DNA of 50,184 nucleotides, taken from contig JBMSQB010000028.1 in the NCBI GenBank assembly GCA_049423065.1, forward strand, positions 1 through 50,184. The letters run 5' to 3'. A program made the position numbers and the translations under genes. Numbering within the stretch: position 1 is the stretch's first letter; every line of letters starts with the position of its first letter. This DNA comes from SYIM01 sp041182885 (GTDB taxonomy: Bacteria; Pseudomonadota; Gammaproteobacteria; Burkholderiales; Burkholderiaceae_E). The notes beneath the pieces were generated by a model. It was not told where the DNA came from. It did no database searches and saw only the letters and a program-made list of their open reading frames with translations. Of the stretch, positions 35,055 to 43,058 are shown piece after piece.

Positions 35055-36143
35055 ATGAGCCTTACCGTCGAGCAGGTGACCGAAGCCCTGAGCCGCGTTG
35101 TCGATCCCAACACGGGCAAGGACCTGGTGACTGGCAAGTCGGCGAAAAACATCCGTGTCGACAGCGACTCGGTGAGCGTCGACATCGAACTCGGTTATCC
35201 GGCCTTGAGCCAGGTCGATCCGATCAGGAAGGCGGTGATCGCGGCCGTGCGTGCGCTGCCGGGGGTGGGTAACGTATCGGCCAACGTCTATCAAAAAATC
35301 GTGGCGCACGCGGTGCAGCGCGGCGTGAAGACGCTGCCGAATGTCAAGAACATCATCGCGGTTGCTTCCGGCAAGGGTGGGGTAGGGAAAAGCACGACCG
35401 CAGTGAATCTGGCGCTGGCGCTCGCCGCCGAAGGCGCGACGGTGGGCATGCTCGATGCCGACATCTACGGCCCCTCACAACCCACGATGCTGGGCGTGTC
35501 GGGCAAGCCCGAGTCCCGTGATGGCAAAAGCATCGAACCATTGGTCGGCCACGGGGTCCAGGCCTCCTCCATCGGTTTCATGATCGAGCCCGATACGCCC
35601 ATGGTCTGGCGTGGTCCGATGGTGACGCAGGCACTCGAGCAACTGCTTCGCGACACCAACTGGCAGGATCTCGATTATCTGGTGATCGACATGCCGCCAG
35701 GCACCGGCGACATTCACCTCACGCTGTCGCAAAAAATCCCTGTGACGGGCGCGGTGATCGTCACCACGCCGCAAGACATCGCGCTGCTCGATGCCCGGAA
35801 GGGGCTCAAGATGTTCGAGAAGGTCGGTATCCCCATTCTGGGCATTGTCGAGAACATGGCGATGCACACCTGTACGAATTGCGGCCACACCGAGCACATC
35901 TTCGGTCAGGGCGGCGGCGAGAAGATGGCGGGCGAGTACGACGTCGAATACCTGGGCGGGTTGCCGCTTGATATCCGGATTCGAGAGCAGGCCGACTCCG
36001 GCCGGCCCACAGTGGTCGCCGATCCGGACGGTGATCTCGCGGCCACGTATAAAAAGATCGCCCGCCGCGTGGCTGTTCGGATCGCCGAGCGCGCGCGCGA
36101 CATGAGCCTCAAGTTTCCCTCCATCGTCGTCCAGAAAACCTGA
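35055..36143 (+). CDS. apbC: Mrp/ApbC Fe-S cluster carrier ATPase
   Basis: A 362-residue Mrp/NBP35 family P-loop protein that carries and delivers Fe-S clusters. An N-terminal MIP18-like domain (residues 1-90) precedes the deviant Walker A GKGGVGKSTTAVN near residue 105. The C-terminal CTNCGH is the conserved CxxC that binds a bridging [4Fe-4S] in the dimer. The ATG at 35055 is preferred over an upstream TTG. It diverges from metG across 135 bases, which presumably contain both promoters. modA starts 7 bases after its stop, so apbC and modABC are probably co-transcribed. Confidence 0.95.
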   Translation: MSLTVEQVTEALSRVVDPNTGKDLVTGKSAKNIRVDSDSVSVDIELGYPALSQVDPIRKAVIAAVRALPGVGNVSANVYQKIVAHAVQRGVKTLPNVKNIIAVASGKGGVGKSTTAVNLALALAAEGATVGMLDADIYGPSQPTMLGVSGKPESRDGKSIEPLVGHGVQASSIGFMIEPDTPMVWRGPMVTQALEQLLRDTNWQDLDYLVIDMPPGTGDIHLTLSQKIPVTGAVIVTTPQDIALLDARKGLKMFEKVGIPILGIVENMAMHTCTNCGHTEHIFGQGGGEKMAGEYDVEYLGGLPLDIRIREQADSGRPTVVADPDGDLAATYKKIARRVAVRIAERARDMSLKFPSIVVQKT

Positions 36144-36150
36144 GCCGATC

Positions 36151-37065
36151 GTGATCGTTCGCGCCACCCGATCAGAGCGCGTGCGGGCGGGGGCGCTTGC
36201 AGCGCGTCGGCGTTTGAGCATCCTTGCCCTGATCGGATGGGCGTTGCCCGGATCGGCCGTATTCGCGCAGTCCGACAAGTCCGCGTCCGCCGCGGATGCC
36301 GCCAAGCCGCTCCGCGTGGCGGCGGCCGCAAGCCTGCGTGGCCCGCTGGATCAGGCGCTTGCCGACTGGCGGCAAGCGGGCGGCACGGCAGCAACCATTA
36401 CCTACGCCGGCACGCCTGCTTTGGTTCGGCAGATCGAGCAGGGGCTGCCGGCCGATCTGTTTTTTTCGGCGGATCCGGACTGGATGGATCATCTCGCAGG
36501 TCGGGGCGGGCTTCGGCCTCAGACGCGCCGCGATCTGCTTGGCAATCGTCTGGTCCTCATCGCGCGACCGGGTGTTGAGGCGGTCTTGCCGCCGGAAGTG
36601 CGCTCATCGGGTGTCGAACTGGGCAAGGGGGACACCGCCGACCGTGCCTTGCGTGCGGCGCTCGCGAACGGGTTGGGCCGCACGCGGCTGGCGCTTGCCG
36701 AAGTGGGCAGTGTTCCCGCTGGACGGTATGCCCGCGCCGCGCTGGAGGCATTGAACCTCTGGCAAGCCTGGTCGTCACGATTGGCCATGACCGACAATGT
36801 ACGGGCTGCGCTGTTGCTCGTGGCGAGAGGCGAAACCGACCTGGGCATTGTGTATGCGTCCGACGCGCAACTCGAGCCGCGCATCCGCGTGGTGGCGACC
36901 TTTGCCGACTCGCTTCATCCCCCCATCCGGTATCCGGCCGCGGTGCTTGCATCGGCCACGCATCCGCGAGCACTCGAGGCGCTCGAGTTTCTGGCGCAGC
37001 CTGCAGCCATCAAACGCTTCCTGGCGGCGGGCTTCACTGTACCCGGGCCAGCAGCGCGCCCATGA
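36151..37065 (+). CDS. modA: molybdate ABC transporter substrate-binding protein
   Basis: A 304-residue periplasmic oxyanion-binding protein of the ModA family. It starts at GTG (36151), with an N-terminal basic stretch, a hydrophobic core and likely cleavage after VFA. The mature part begins LRVAAAASLRGPLDQAL, the usual ModA opening; ADLFFSADPDWMD and ERLV-type blocks follow. It probably binds molybdate and/or tungstate. Its stop overlaps modB (ATGA). Which oxyanion is preferred cannot be read from sequence. Confidence 0.9.
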   Translation: MIVRATRSERVRAGALAARRRLSILALIGWALPGSAVFAQSDKSASAADAAKPLRVAAAASLRGPLDQALADWRQAGGTAATITYAGTPALVRQIEQGLPADLFFSADPDWMDHLAGRGGLRPQTRRDLLGNRLVLIARPGVEAVLPPEVRSSGVELGKGDTADRALRAALANGLGRTRLALAEVGSVPAGRYARAALEALNLWQAWSSRLAMTDNVRAALLLVARGETDLGIVYASDAQLEPRIRVVATFADSLHPPIRYPAAVLASATHPRALEALEFLAQPAAIKRFLAAGFTVPGPAARP

Positions 37066-37763
37066 ACTTCTCGTTCAGCGACGATGAACTGCAGGCGATC
37101 TTCCTCACGCTGAAGGTCGCATCGGTGGCGACCGTCGCGGCGCTTCCTGTTGGCGTGGCGCTGGGATGGTTGCTCGCGCGAAAGCGCTTTCCGGGTCGTG
37201 CCTTGCTGGACGGTCTGGTGCATTTGCCCCTGGTGCTGCCGCCGGTTGTCACCGGCTATCTGTTGCTGGTGGCGTTCGGTCGACAAGGCTGGGTCGGCGC
37301 GTGGCTCGCCGATCATCTCGGGATCGTGTTTTCGTTTCGATGGACCGGTGCAGCGCTCGCCTCGGCGGTGATGGGACTGCCGCTCATGGTGCGCGCGATC
37401 CGTCTTGCGATCGAGGCGGTGGATCGTCGCTATGAACAGGCGGCGGCGACACTCGGCGCACGGCCTGTCGTCATCTTCTTCTCGGTCACCTTGCCGCTTG
37501 CGGCGCCTGGCATCGTCGCAGGCGCGGTGCTCTGCTTTGCCAAGGCGTTGGGCGAGTTCGGTGCCACGATCACCTTTGTGTCTGCGATTCCGGGCGAGAC
37601 CCAGACTCTCGCCGCAGCGCTCTATGCGCTCACTCAGACGCCGGGGGCCGACGCGGCTGCCTGGCGGCTCACGCTGGTGGCGGTGGCGGTGTCGATCGCG
37701 GCGCTCATCGCTTCGGAGTGGCTCGCGCGTCGGGTGGCTCAGCAGGTACGGGGCGGCACATGA
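37062..37763 (+). CDS. modB: molybdate ABC transporter permease
   Basis: A 233-residue membrane protein with five to six hydrophobic segments and the cytoplasmic EAA loop (EQAAATLGARPVVIFFSVTLPLA) that docks the ATPase. The motif LPLVLPPVVTGYLLL near residue 55 is typical of ModB. It is translationally coupled on both sides by four-base overlaps with modA and modC. Confidence 0.94.
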   Translation: MNFSFSDDELQAIFLTLKVASVATVAALPVGVALGWLLARKRFPGRALLDGLVHLPLVLPPVVTGYLLLVAFGRQGWVGAWLADHLGIVFSFRWTGAALASAVMGLPLMVRAIRLAIEAVDRRYEQAAATLGARPVVIFFSVTLPLAAPGIVAGAVLCFAKALGEFGATITFVSAIPGETQTLAAALYALTQTPGADAAAWRLTLVAVAVSIAALIASEWLARRVAQQVRGGT

Positions 37764-38896
37764 AGCGCGTCCTGTCCACACCGATCGACATCGATGTGAG
37801 TCTGCGCCGCGGCGCATTCACGCTCTCGTTTCAGCTGTCGGGCGAGTTTGGTTCGCTTGCCCTTTTTGGCCGCTCGGGCTCGGGCAAGTCAACCCTGCTG
37901 GCGTTGATCTCCGGACTGTTGAAACCCGATCGCGGTCACATTCGGCTGGGCGGAGTCACGCTGGTCGATACGGACCGGGGGGTCTTTGTGCCGCCGCATC
38001 AGCGGCGCGTGGGACTTGTGTTCCAGGATTCGGTGCTGTTTCCGCATTTCAATGTGTTGGGCAATCTCCGCTATGCCGAGCGCTTCGGTGCCGCGGCACG
38101 CAGCCATCCGGGTGACGAGGGTTCAAACCCGCTGTCGCTGGATCTCGATGACGTGGTGAACCTGCTCGGCATTGCGCCACTGCTTGAACGGCGGCCTGTC
38201 ACGCTGTCGGGGGGCGAGCGGCAGCGGGTGGCCATCGGACGGGCGCTCCTCAGTTCGCCGCGCCTGATGCTGTTTGACGAGCCCCTCGCGTCCCTCGATG
38301 CCGAGCGCAAGCTCGAGATCCTGCCCTACATCCTCAGGTTGCGCGAACAGGCGGCGCTGCCGATGGTTTATGTCTCGCACGCGGCCGACGAGGTGGCACG
38401 CGTGGCCGATACTGTGGCGGTCATCGATGCGGGGCGCCTGCAGGCCCTGGGCCCGCCTGGCGAGGTGCTGGCGCCCGCCTGGGCGCGCGGCGCGGGCGGC
38501 TTCGCGGCGGTGTCGGTCATTGAGGCCCGGGTGCGCGACTACGACGAAGCGTACGGGCTGACGCTCTTCGATCATCCGGCGGGCATGATCGCGCTGCCCG
38601 GGCGAATCGGTCGAGCGGGCGAACCGCATCGCTTCGTGATCCGGGCCACCGATGTGGCGCTTGCCGTGCAGCGCCCGCGCGATGTCAGCTTCCGAACCGT
38701 GTTGTCCGGCACGATCGAAGCGATCGAGCGTGATTCGGGGCCGATCGCGCGGATCGATATTCGGCTTCCGGGCGATGAACGGGTGGTGGCGCTGGTGACG
38801 CGCAAGGCGGTGGATGAACTGGCGATCGATACGGGTGACCGGATTTTCGCGATGGTGAAGGCCACGGCGCTCGACGAGCGGTCGTTGGCGCGCTGA
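37760..38896 (+). CDS. modC: molybdate ABC transporter ATP-binding protein
   Basis: A 378-residue ATPase with Walker A GRSGSGKST, signature LSGGERQRVAIGRAL and Walker B LMLFDEPLASLD. A C-terminal Mop/TOBE-like regulatory region (about residues 305-375) is typical of ModC and senses molybdate. The ATG at 37760 overlaps the modB stop (ATGA); a longer in-frame reading lies wholly inside modB. An insertion of about 20 residues (AAARSHPGDEGSNP) sits before the signature motif. Confidence 0.94.
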   Translation: MKRVLSTPIDIDVSLRRGAFTLSFQLSGEFGSLALFGRSGSGKSTLLALISGLLKPDRGHIRLGGVTLVDTDRGVFVPPHQRRVGLVFQDSVLFPHFNVLGNLRYAERFGAAARSHPGDEGSNPLSLDLDDVVNLLGIAPLLERRPVTLSGGERQRVAIGRALLSSPRLMLFDEPLASLDAERKLEILPYILRLREQAALPMVYVSHAADEVARVADTVAVIDAGRLQALGPPGEVLAPAWARGAGGFAAVSVIEARVRDYDEAYGLTLFDHPAGMIALPGRIGRAGEPHRFVIRATDVALAVQRPRDVSFRTVLSGTIEAIERDSGPIARIDIRLPGDERVVALVTRKAVDELAIDTGDRIFAMVKATALDERSLAR

Positions 38897-38973
38897 GGCG
38901 GTTGGCAGCGCGGACCGATCAGGCGCGCTCAACGGTGATGCAGTGACCAGGCGCGGGGCGTCGCGTGCAAGGA

Positions 38974-39318
38974 TCAGCGCGCCATCTTTTCGCGCACCGA
39001 CGCGAACTGCGCGTCAAACGAGCGCCGCGCATCGGCCTCGACAGCCCGAAATGCCCGTACCAGTTCAGAGCCCAGCGCGCTCACCTGCGAGCGGCCGGAG
39101 TGCGCATCCATCACCACCACGGGCTCGCCAAAGAATGCGGTGAGCGACTCGATCAGGAGGGTAGCCCGCCGCTCCGACATGCCAAGCGCCTGCCCGGCCG
39201 CCGCGACCGAGCCTGTGCGTTCAACCGCCTCGAGAAGCGCGATCTTGCCTGGACCCAGGCGCGCATCGTCGCTAAAGCGCAGTCGGATCGACACAAGCGA
39301 ATGGCTGGGAACGTTCAT
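38974..39318 (-). CDS. ModE-like winged-helix regulator, DNA-binding domain only
   Basis: A 114-residue protein matching the N-terminal domain of ModE. The family opening LGPGKIALLEAVERTGSVAAAG leads into the recognition helix ALGMSERRATLLIESL. Canonical ModE continues with two molybdate-binding Mop/TOBE domains, which are absent here, so any metal response must be indirect or through this domain. The ATG at 39318 is only 34 bases from the divergent FecCD start, so the shared regulatory DNA is very short. It converges with modC. Confidence 0.82.
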   Translation of the reverse strand: MNVPSHSLVSIRLRFSDDARLGPGKIALLEAVERTGSVAAAGQALGMSERRATLLIESLTAFFGEPVVVMDAHSGRSQVSALGSELVRAFRAVEADARRSFDAQFASVREKMAR

Positions 39319-39323
39319 GCGCT

Positions 39324-39346
39324 GATGATAAACCGGTGCTATCGTC
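39324..39346. promoter_or_regulatory. candidate operator between modE-like and FecCD genes
   Basis: The 34-base gap between the two divergent start codons contains the imperfect inverted repeat GATGATA-N9-TATCGTC (six of seven positions pair). Its arm layout recalls ModE-type operators, though the sequence is not the E. coli consensus. It would lie over both promoters or leader regions. Confidence 0.35.
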
Positions 39347-39352
39347 GGCGGG

Positions 39353-40390
39353 ATGAGCCGTCCTGACACGCCCGAGTCCGTTCGACCCTTCGCGCGCGCC
39401 CCTATCCTCTTGCTGTTGCTCGCGGCGGGTGCGTTGTTGGTGCTGGTCTCGCTGGGAGTGGGCCGCTATCCGCTTCATCTTTCCGATGTGCTCGCCCTCC
39501 TGGGGGCAGCGCTGGGCGGGGCCGCGCATGGGCGCGATGCCGCAACCGAACAGGTGTTCTGGCAGCTCCGCCTGCCACGGGTCATGGCGGCCGCCCTGGT
39601 GGGCGCCGCGCTGGCGGTATCCGGCGCTTGCCTGCAACGTGCCTTTCGAAATCCGCTCGCGGCACCGGAGCTGCTGGGCGTCTCGGCGGGGGCCGCATTG
39701 GGGGCGGCACTGGCCATCCTTGCCGGCACCGGGTGGGTGGTCTTGCAGATCTCGGCCTTCGGTGGCGGGTTGGCAGCCATTGCGCTGGTGCTCGCGCTCG
39801 GGCCGCTGCTGCCCGCGCGTGATCGTCTGCTTGGGCTGGTCCTGACCGGTGTCGCGATCTCGAGTCTCGCAGGCGCGATACTCACCGCCCTCATCGCGTT
39901 TGCAGACCCCCGCTCGTCGCTCCCCGCCATCAGCTTCTGGATGATGGGCAGCTTTTCCGCGATCGGTCCGGCATCGATCGCGGGGCTGGTTGTGGCGCTT
40001 GCCGTATCGCTCATTCCGCTTGCGCTGCTGCGCTGGCGAATCGACGCGCTTGCAATGGCCGATGACGAGGCGCATGCAATGGGCGTCTCCAGCCATCGAC
40101 TGCGGCTTGCCGTGGTGGTGCTGGCCGCACTCGCCACCTCCGCCTCGGTGGCGGTGGCGGGGGTGATCGGCTGGATCGGATTGATCGTGCCGCATCTTGC
40201 GCGCATGCTGGTGGGCGCTGCGTTTGCTCGTTGGCTGCCTGCGAGTGCGCTGCTCGGCGCGGTGTTCATGCTGGCCATCGATACGCTTGGCCGGATGGCG
40301 GGTGATACCGAGTTGCCCCCGGGGGTGTTGGCTGCGCTGCTGGGCGCGCCGGTGCTGTTTGTACTGATGCGTCGGGGTGTACGCGGATGA
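39353..40390 (+). CDS. FecCD/BtuC-family ABC permease
   Basis: A 345-residue inner-membrane permease with about nine to ten hydrophobic segments. The family motif is visible in the stretch from residue 70 (FWQLRLPRVMAAALVGAALA) and in GVIGWIGLIVPHLARMLVG near residue 270. The family imports siderophores, B12 and, in MolBC of Haemophilus, molybdate/tungstate. Position beside modABC and a ModE-like regulator favours an oxyanion. Its stop overlaps the next ATPase gene. No periplasmic binding protein is encoded beside it. Confidence 0.88.
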   Translation: MSRPDTPESVRPFARAPILLLLLAAGALLVLVSLGVGRYPLHLSDVLALLGAALGGAAHGRDAATEQVFWQLRLPRVMAAALVGAALAVSGACLQRAFRNPLAAPELLGVSAGAALGAALAILAGTGWVVLQISAFGGGLAAIALVLALGPLLPARDRLLGLVLTGVAISSLAGAILTALIAFADPRSSLPAISFWMMGSFSAIGPASIAGLVVALAVSLIPLALLRWRIDALAMADDEAHAMGVSSHRLRLAVVVLAALATSASVAVAGVIGWIGLIVPHLARMLVGAAFARWLPASALLGAVFMLAIDTLGRMAGDTELPPGVLAALLGAPVLFVLMRRGVRG

Positions 40391-41190
40391 GCTCGGGCAT
40401 TGCGCCAGGGGGGGCGCGCCCGCCGCTGCTCGAGGTGGATGCCTTGCGTTTCGGGCCTGGGGGCCGGGCGCTCGCCGAGCCGCTGTCGTTTTCACTCGAA
40501 GCGGGGCACTGTCTGGTGCTGCTGGGGCCCAACGGTGCGGGCAAAACCAGTCTGTTGCGCACGCTGATCGGTGCGTTGCCACCCGTTGACGGGCAGGTCC
40601 GTTGGGGCGGCCGTGCGCTTGCCGAGTTGACCGAGCGCGAGCGCGCAGCGCAAGTGGCATTCGCTGCGCCGCGGCCGCTCGATGCGGCTGATTTCACCGT
40701 GGAACACCTGGTGCTTGTTGGCCGAGTCGCTGCGCGCGGGCTATTCGCGGCGCCGACTGCTGCCGATCGAGAACAGGTCGATCGGGCATTGGCGCAACTG
40801 GGGCTTGAGCGGCTAGGCCATCGCGTACTCGCCGACCTGTCGGACGGCGAACGCCAACTCGCGCAAATTGCTCGCGCGCTCGCACAAGGCGCGAGTGCGC
40901 TGGTGCTCGATGAGCCCGCAGCCAGTCTCGACTGGTCGCGCCAGTGCGCGCTGATCGCTACGCTTCGCAGCCTCGCCACGCAGGGGCAAGCGATCGTGTT
41001 GAGCACCCATGACCCCAACCATGCGCTGGCGCTCGCCGATCAGGTGTTGCTGTGGCAACCCGATGGCAGGATTCATTGGGGGCCGGCGGCCGAACTGCTC
41101 CAGCCGGAGACGCTGTCAAAAACCTATGGCGTACCGGTGCAACTTCATGTCGCGGAAGACGGGGCACGGGTGTTTGGCATTGCCGTTTGA
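40387..41190 (+). CDS. ABC transporter ATP-binding protein, FepC/MolC type
   Basis: A 267-residue ATPase with Walker A GPNGAGKTS, signature LSDGERQLAQIARAL, Walker B ALVLDEPAASLD and switch STHDPNHAL. It partners the FecCD permease, whose stop overlaps its ATG (ATGA). Substrate as for the permease: metal chelate or molybdate/tungstate, the latter favoured by context. Confidence 0.88.
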   Translation: MSSGIAPGGARPPLLEVDALRFGPGGRALAEPLSFSLEAGHCLVLLGPNGAGKTSLLRTLIGALPPVDGQVRWGGRALAELTERERAAQVAFAAPRPLDAADFTVEHLVLVGRVAARGLFAAPTAADREQVDRALAQLGLERLGHRVLADLSDGERQLAQIARALAQGASALVLDEPAASLDWSRQCALIATLRSLATQGQAIVLSTHDPNHALALADQVLLWQPDGRIHWGPAAELLQPETLSKTYGVPVQLHVAEDGARVFGIAV

Positions 41191-41224
41191 GGCGTCGCGA
41201 TGGTGCTGGCCACCCATACGAGTT

Positions 41225-41674
41225 TCATGATGCCGAGGGCGCTACCAATCTGACGGTTGGAAAGTAATTTTTGTACCGTCGCGTGTCTCGGGTTAACACG
41301 GGCAGTCCGCTGACGGCAGCGTGCGCACCAATGAAAAAATCGCCGAGCACATTGCTCTTGATGCCACGACTGCGGCGGTATTGAACAAAAGCCTTGCCGG
41401 CCAGGAACAGCGCGGGCCGAGGTATTTCGAGCATCCGCAGCTCCATCTTGTCGAGCACCTGTTCAAGCGCTTCGACGGTGGAGAATGTCAGCGACAGCTC
41501 CGAGTAGATGATTGGGTTGATAGCCAACTGGTACACCCTGGATTGTGCTCGAAGCTGGGCGATCGACCAGTCGGCCCATTCGGGATCGTTTTCCAGCACG
41601 TCGACCAGAACGTTCGTGTCAACCAGGATCAGGCATTGCCGCGGAGCAAGGCCATCAGATCCTGAGTGCGCCAC
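41225..41674 (-). CDS. vapC: PIN-domain toxin, VapC-like
   Basis: A protein of up to 149 residues with a PIN RNase domain. Acidic metal-site residues appear in LVDTNVLVDVLE, SELSLTF and DFFIGAHAAV. It ends in TVRLVAPSAS. The ATG at 41674 would overlap the antitoxin gene by 46 bases; a CTG at 41632 is another possible start giving a domain that opens at once. Paired with the AbrB-like antitoxin upstream, it forms a VapBC-type module. Confidence 0.85.
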   Translation of the reverse strand: MAHSGSDGLAPRQCLILVDTNVLVDVLENDPEWADWSIAQLRAQSRVYQLAINPIIYSELSLTFSTVEALEQVLDKMELRMLEIPRPALFLAGKAFVQYRRSRGIKSNVLGDFFIGAHAAVSGLPVLTRDTRRYKNYFPTVRLVAPSAS

Positions 41675-41868
41675 TTCACATCGGCCTTGCCCCGTACTGC
41701 TTCAAAGCGATCAGGCTTGCGCTTGGCCGTACCCTCCGCTTTGTGGATCACGACCAGCCCTTCCGCATTGACGGAGAAGTCCACTGGCATACCGGGTTTC
41801 AGGCCCAGCGCATCGCGAATCCGTTTGGGGATGGTGACTTGTCCCTTGACGGTGAGTCTGGTCGGCAT
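41629..41868 (-). CDS. vapB: AbrB/MazE-fold antitoxin, VapB-like
   Basis: A 79-residue antitoxin. The N-terminal swapped-hairpin SpoVT-AbrB DNA-binding domain is clear (RLTVKGQVTIPKRIRDALGL). The C-terminal tail (residues 50-79) would wrap the PIN toxin. It overlaps the toxin gene and probably represses the pair. Confidence 0.88.
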   Translation of the reverse strand: MPTRLTVKGQVTIPKRIRDALGLKPGMPVDFSVNAEGLVVIHKAEGTAKRKPDRFEAVRGKADVKWRTQDLMALLRGNA

Positions 41869-41953
41869 ACAAGCTCCAATGTGTTACGCGAGGCTTGATG
41901 GCAACACCACAAGTTGTGCGGGGCAAACGGCGTGTACAGCCGCGTTGATGCCG

Positions 41954-42146
41954 CTACGCAAGCGCCTTCGGCAGCTTCGCAAGACTCGTCAGATTGTGCA
42001 CCGGCAGCATGGCGTCGACCGAGGGCAGAAGCGCCCGAACGCCGGCGGCTCGCGGCTCGAAGCCCTCGTACCGGAGCAGCGGATTCAGCCAGATCACCCG
42101 CCGCGCATGACGTCGCAGCCGTGCGGCCTCGCGTGCGAGGAGCGCC
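41954..42146 (-). pseudogene. duplicated 3' fragment of the coxE-like gene
   Basis: About 64 codons identical in sense to the last part of the VWA protein encoded at 43059-44276 (from ALLAREAARLRR to the end, LAKLPKALA). It has lost its 5' part and is joined at 42147 to unrelated DNA of the PemK module. It ends in TAG rather than the TGA of the intact gene. Confidence 0.9.
41956..42146. repeat. 191-bp direct repeat, copy 1
   Basis: Base-for-base identical to 43061-43251 (offset 1105). The match stops sharply at 42146/42147. On the left it continues imperfectly for about 11 bases (three mismatches, then TTGATGCC). Confidence 0.95.
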
Positions 42147-42167
42147 AATAAAAGTAGAGGCGGCGCT

Positions 42168-42530
42168 TTACCCAGCACCTCGCGCTTCCTTAGCCCCCTT
42201 GATCCCCAGCACCTTGCACAGCCCCCGTTCGATTTCAGCCAGATCGTCATCACCCATGTCGATGACGTAGCCCGACAACCTTGACTTGTCCACGGCGCGG
42301 ATGTGCTCGGTACGCACCTTGGAGCTGGCACTGACTGAAGGGGTTGCAATCAGCAGCGGAAACACGGCTGGTGTTTCAGTGGTGGTGAGCGGCAAGACCA
42401 CAACGGTGCGCCGATGGTCGTTGATTTCCCGCACAGAGAGCACGACACAGGGACGGCGCTTTGCCATTTCAGACCCACGAGCTGGGTCAAGCGTCACCCA
42501 GTGAACCTGTCCGCGCAGGATGGGCTTCAT
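42168..42530 (-). CDS. PemK/MazF-family mRNA interferase toxin
   Basis: A 120-residue toxin. The fold's marker blocks are visible: RGQVHWVTLDPARGSE at the N-terminus, RPCVVLSVREIND near residue 26, VVVLPLTTT near 45 and KVRTEHIRAVDKSRL near 70. It cuts mRNA in the cytoplasm when the antitoxin fails. The start overlaps the antitoxin stop (ATGA). The module sits exactly between the two copies of the 191-bp repeat. Confidence 0.9.
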   Translation of the reverse strand: MKPILRGQVHWVTLDPARGSEMAKRRPCVVLSVREINDHRRTVVVLPLTTTETPAVFPLLIATPSVSASSKVRTEHIRAVDKSRLSGYVIDMGDDDLAEIERGLCKVLGIKGAKEARGAG

Positions 42531-42844
42531 GAAGCCACCGCCCGAGTGGTTTTGGGTGTTTTGTGTCCTGAAGTGCGGAGCTCTTTCAAGAAGCGCTTTT
42601 CATCGAATTCGCCCCATGCGGCTTCATCGTCAAGAGCAAGCCACTCCAAACCGTCGCTCTCATGCCCCGCTTCAAGCGAGGAAAGGCGCTTTGCAGCCTC
42701 TTCCAGCTCCCGGCTTTCTCGGTCGAGTTCACGGCGAATAAGGTCCACCAAAAACTGATTGCGCTTGCGTGAGGGCGTGCAGGCGGCCAGTCTTTGGGCC
42801 AAGTCTTCTGGCAGACGAAGGGAGATTTGTTGGATTGATTTCAT
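42527..42844 (-). CDS. ribbon-helix-helix antitoxin of the PemK pair
   Basis: A 105-residue antitoxin with an N-terminal ribbon-helix-helix type start (MKSIQQISLRLPEDLAQRLA) and an acidic middle tail (GLEWLALDDEAAWGEFDEK) that probably blocks the toxin. It is the first gene of the pair. The 214 bases upstream (42845-43058) hold no gene I can support and presumably its promoter. Confidence 0.82.
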   Translation of the reverse strand: MKSIQQISLRLPEDLAQRLAACTPSRKRNQFLVDLIRRELDRESRELEEAAKRLSSLEAGHESDGLEWLALDDEAAWGEFDEKRFLKELRTSGHKTPKTTRAVAS

Positions 42845-43058
42845 GATGAAGCGAAGATATCGTAGATGGCTTCAAGGGATCAAGAGCAAGGCATTGGAAC
42901 CAAAGCGCTTTGGTATCTGGTTGCGGTGTCCACCGAAGATCAGGTGAAAGGGGAATCTCTGGAGGTGCATGATCGGGCTTGACTCAACAGGTGTTGGTAG
43001 TACTGCGGGTGGACGATGCGCGAGAGCCATGCTTTGGGCGGGCGTCGTTTTGATGCCT

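Noticed and set aside
34920..35309. N-terminal extension of metG by 130 codons
   Set aside because: It crosses the divergent apbC promoter and coding region; the conserved start is the ATG at 34919.
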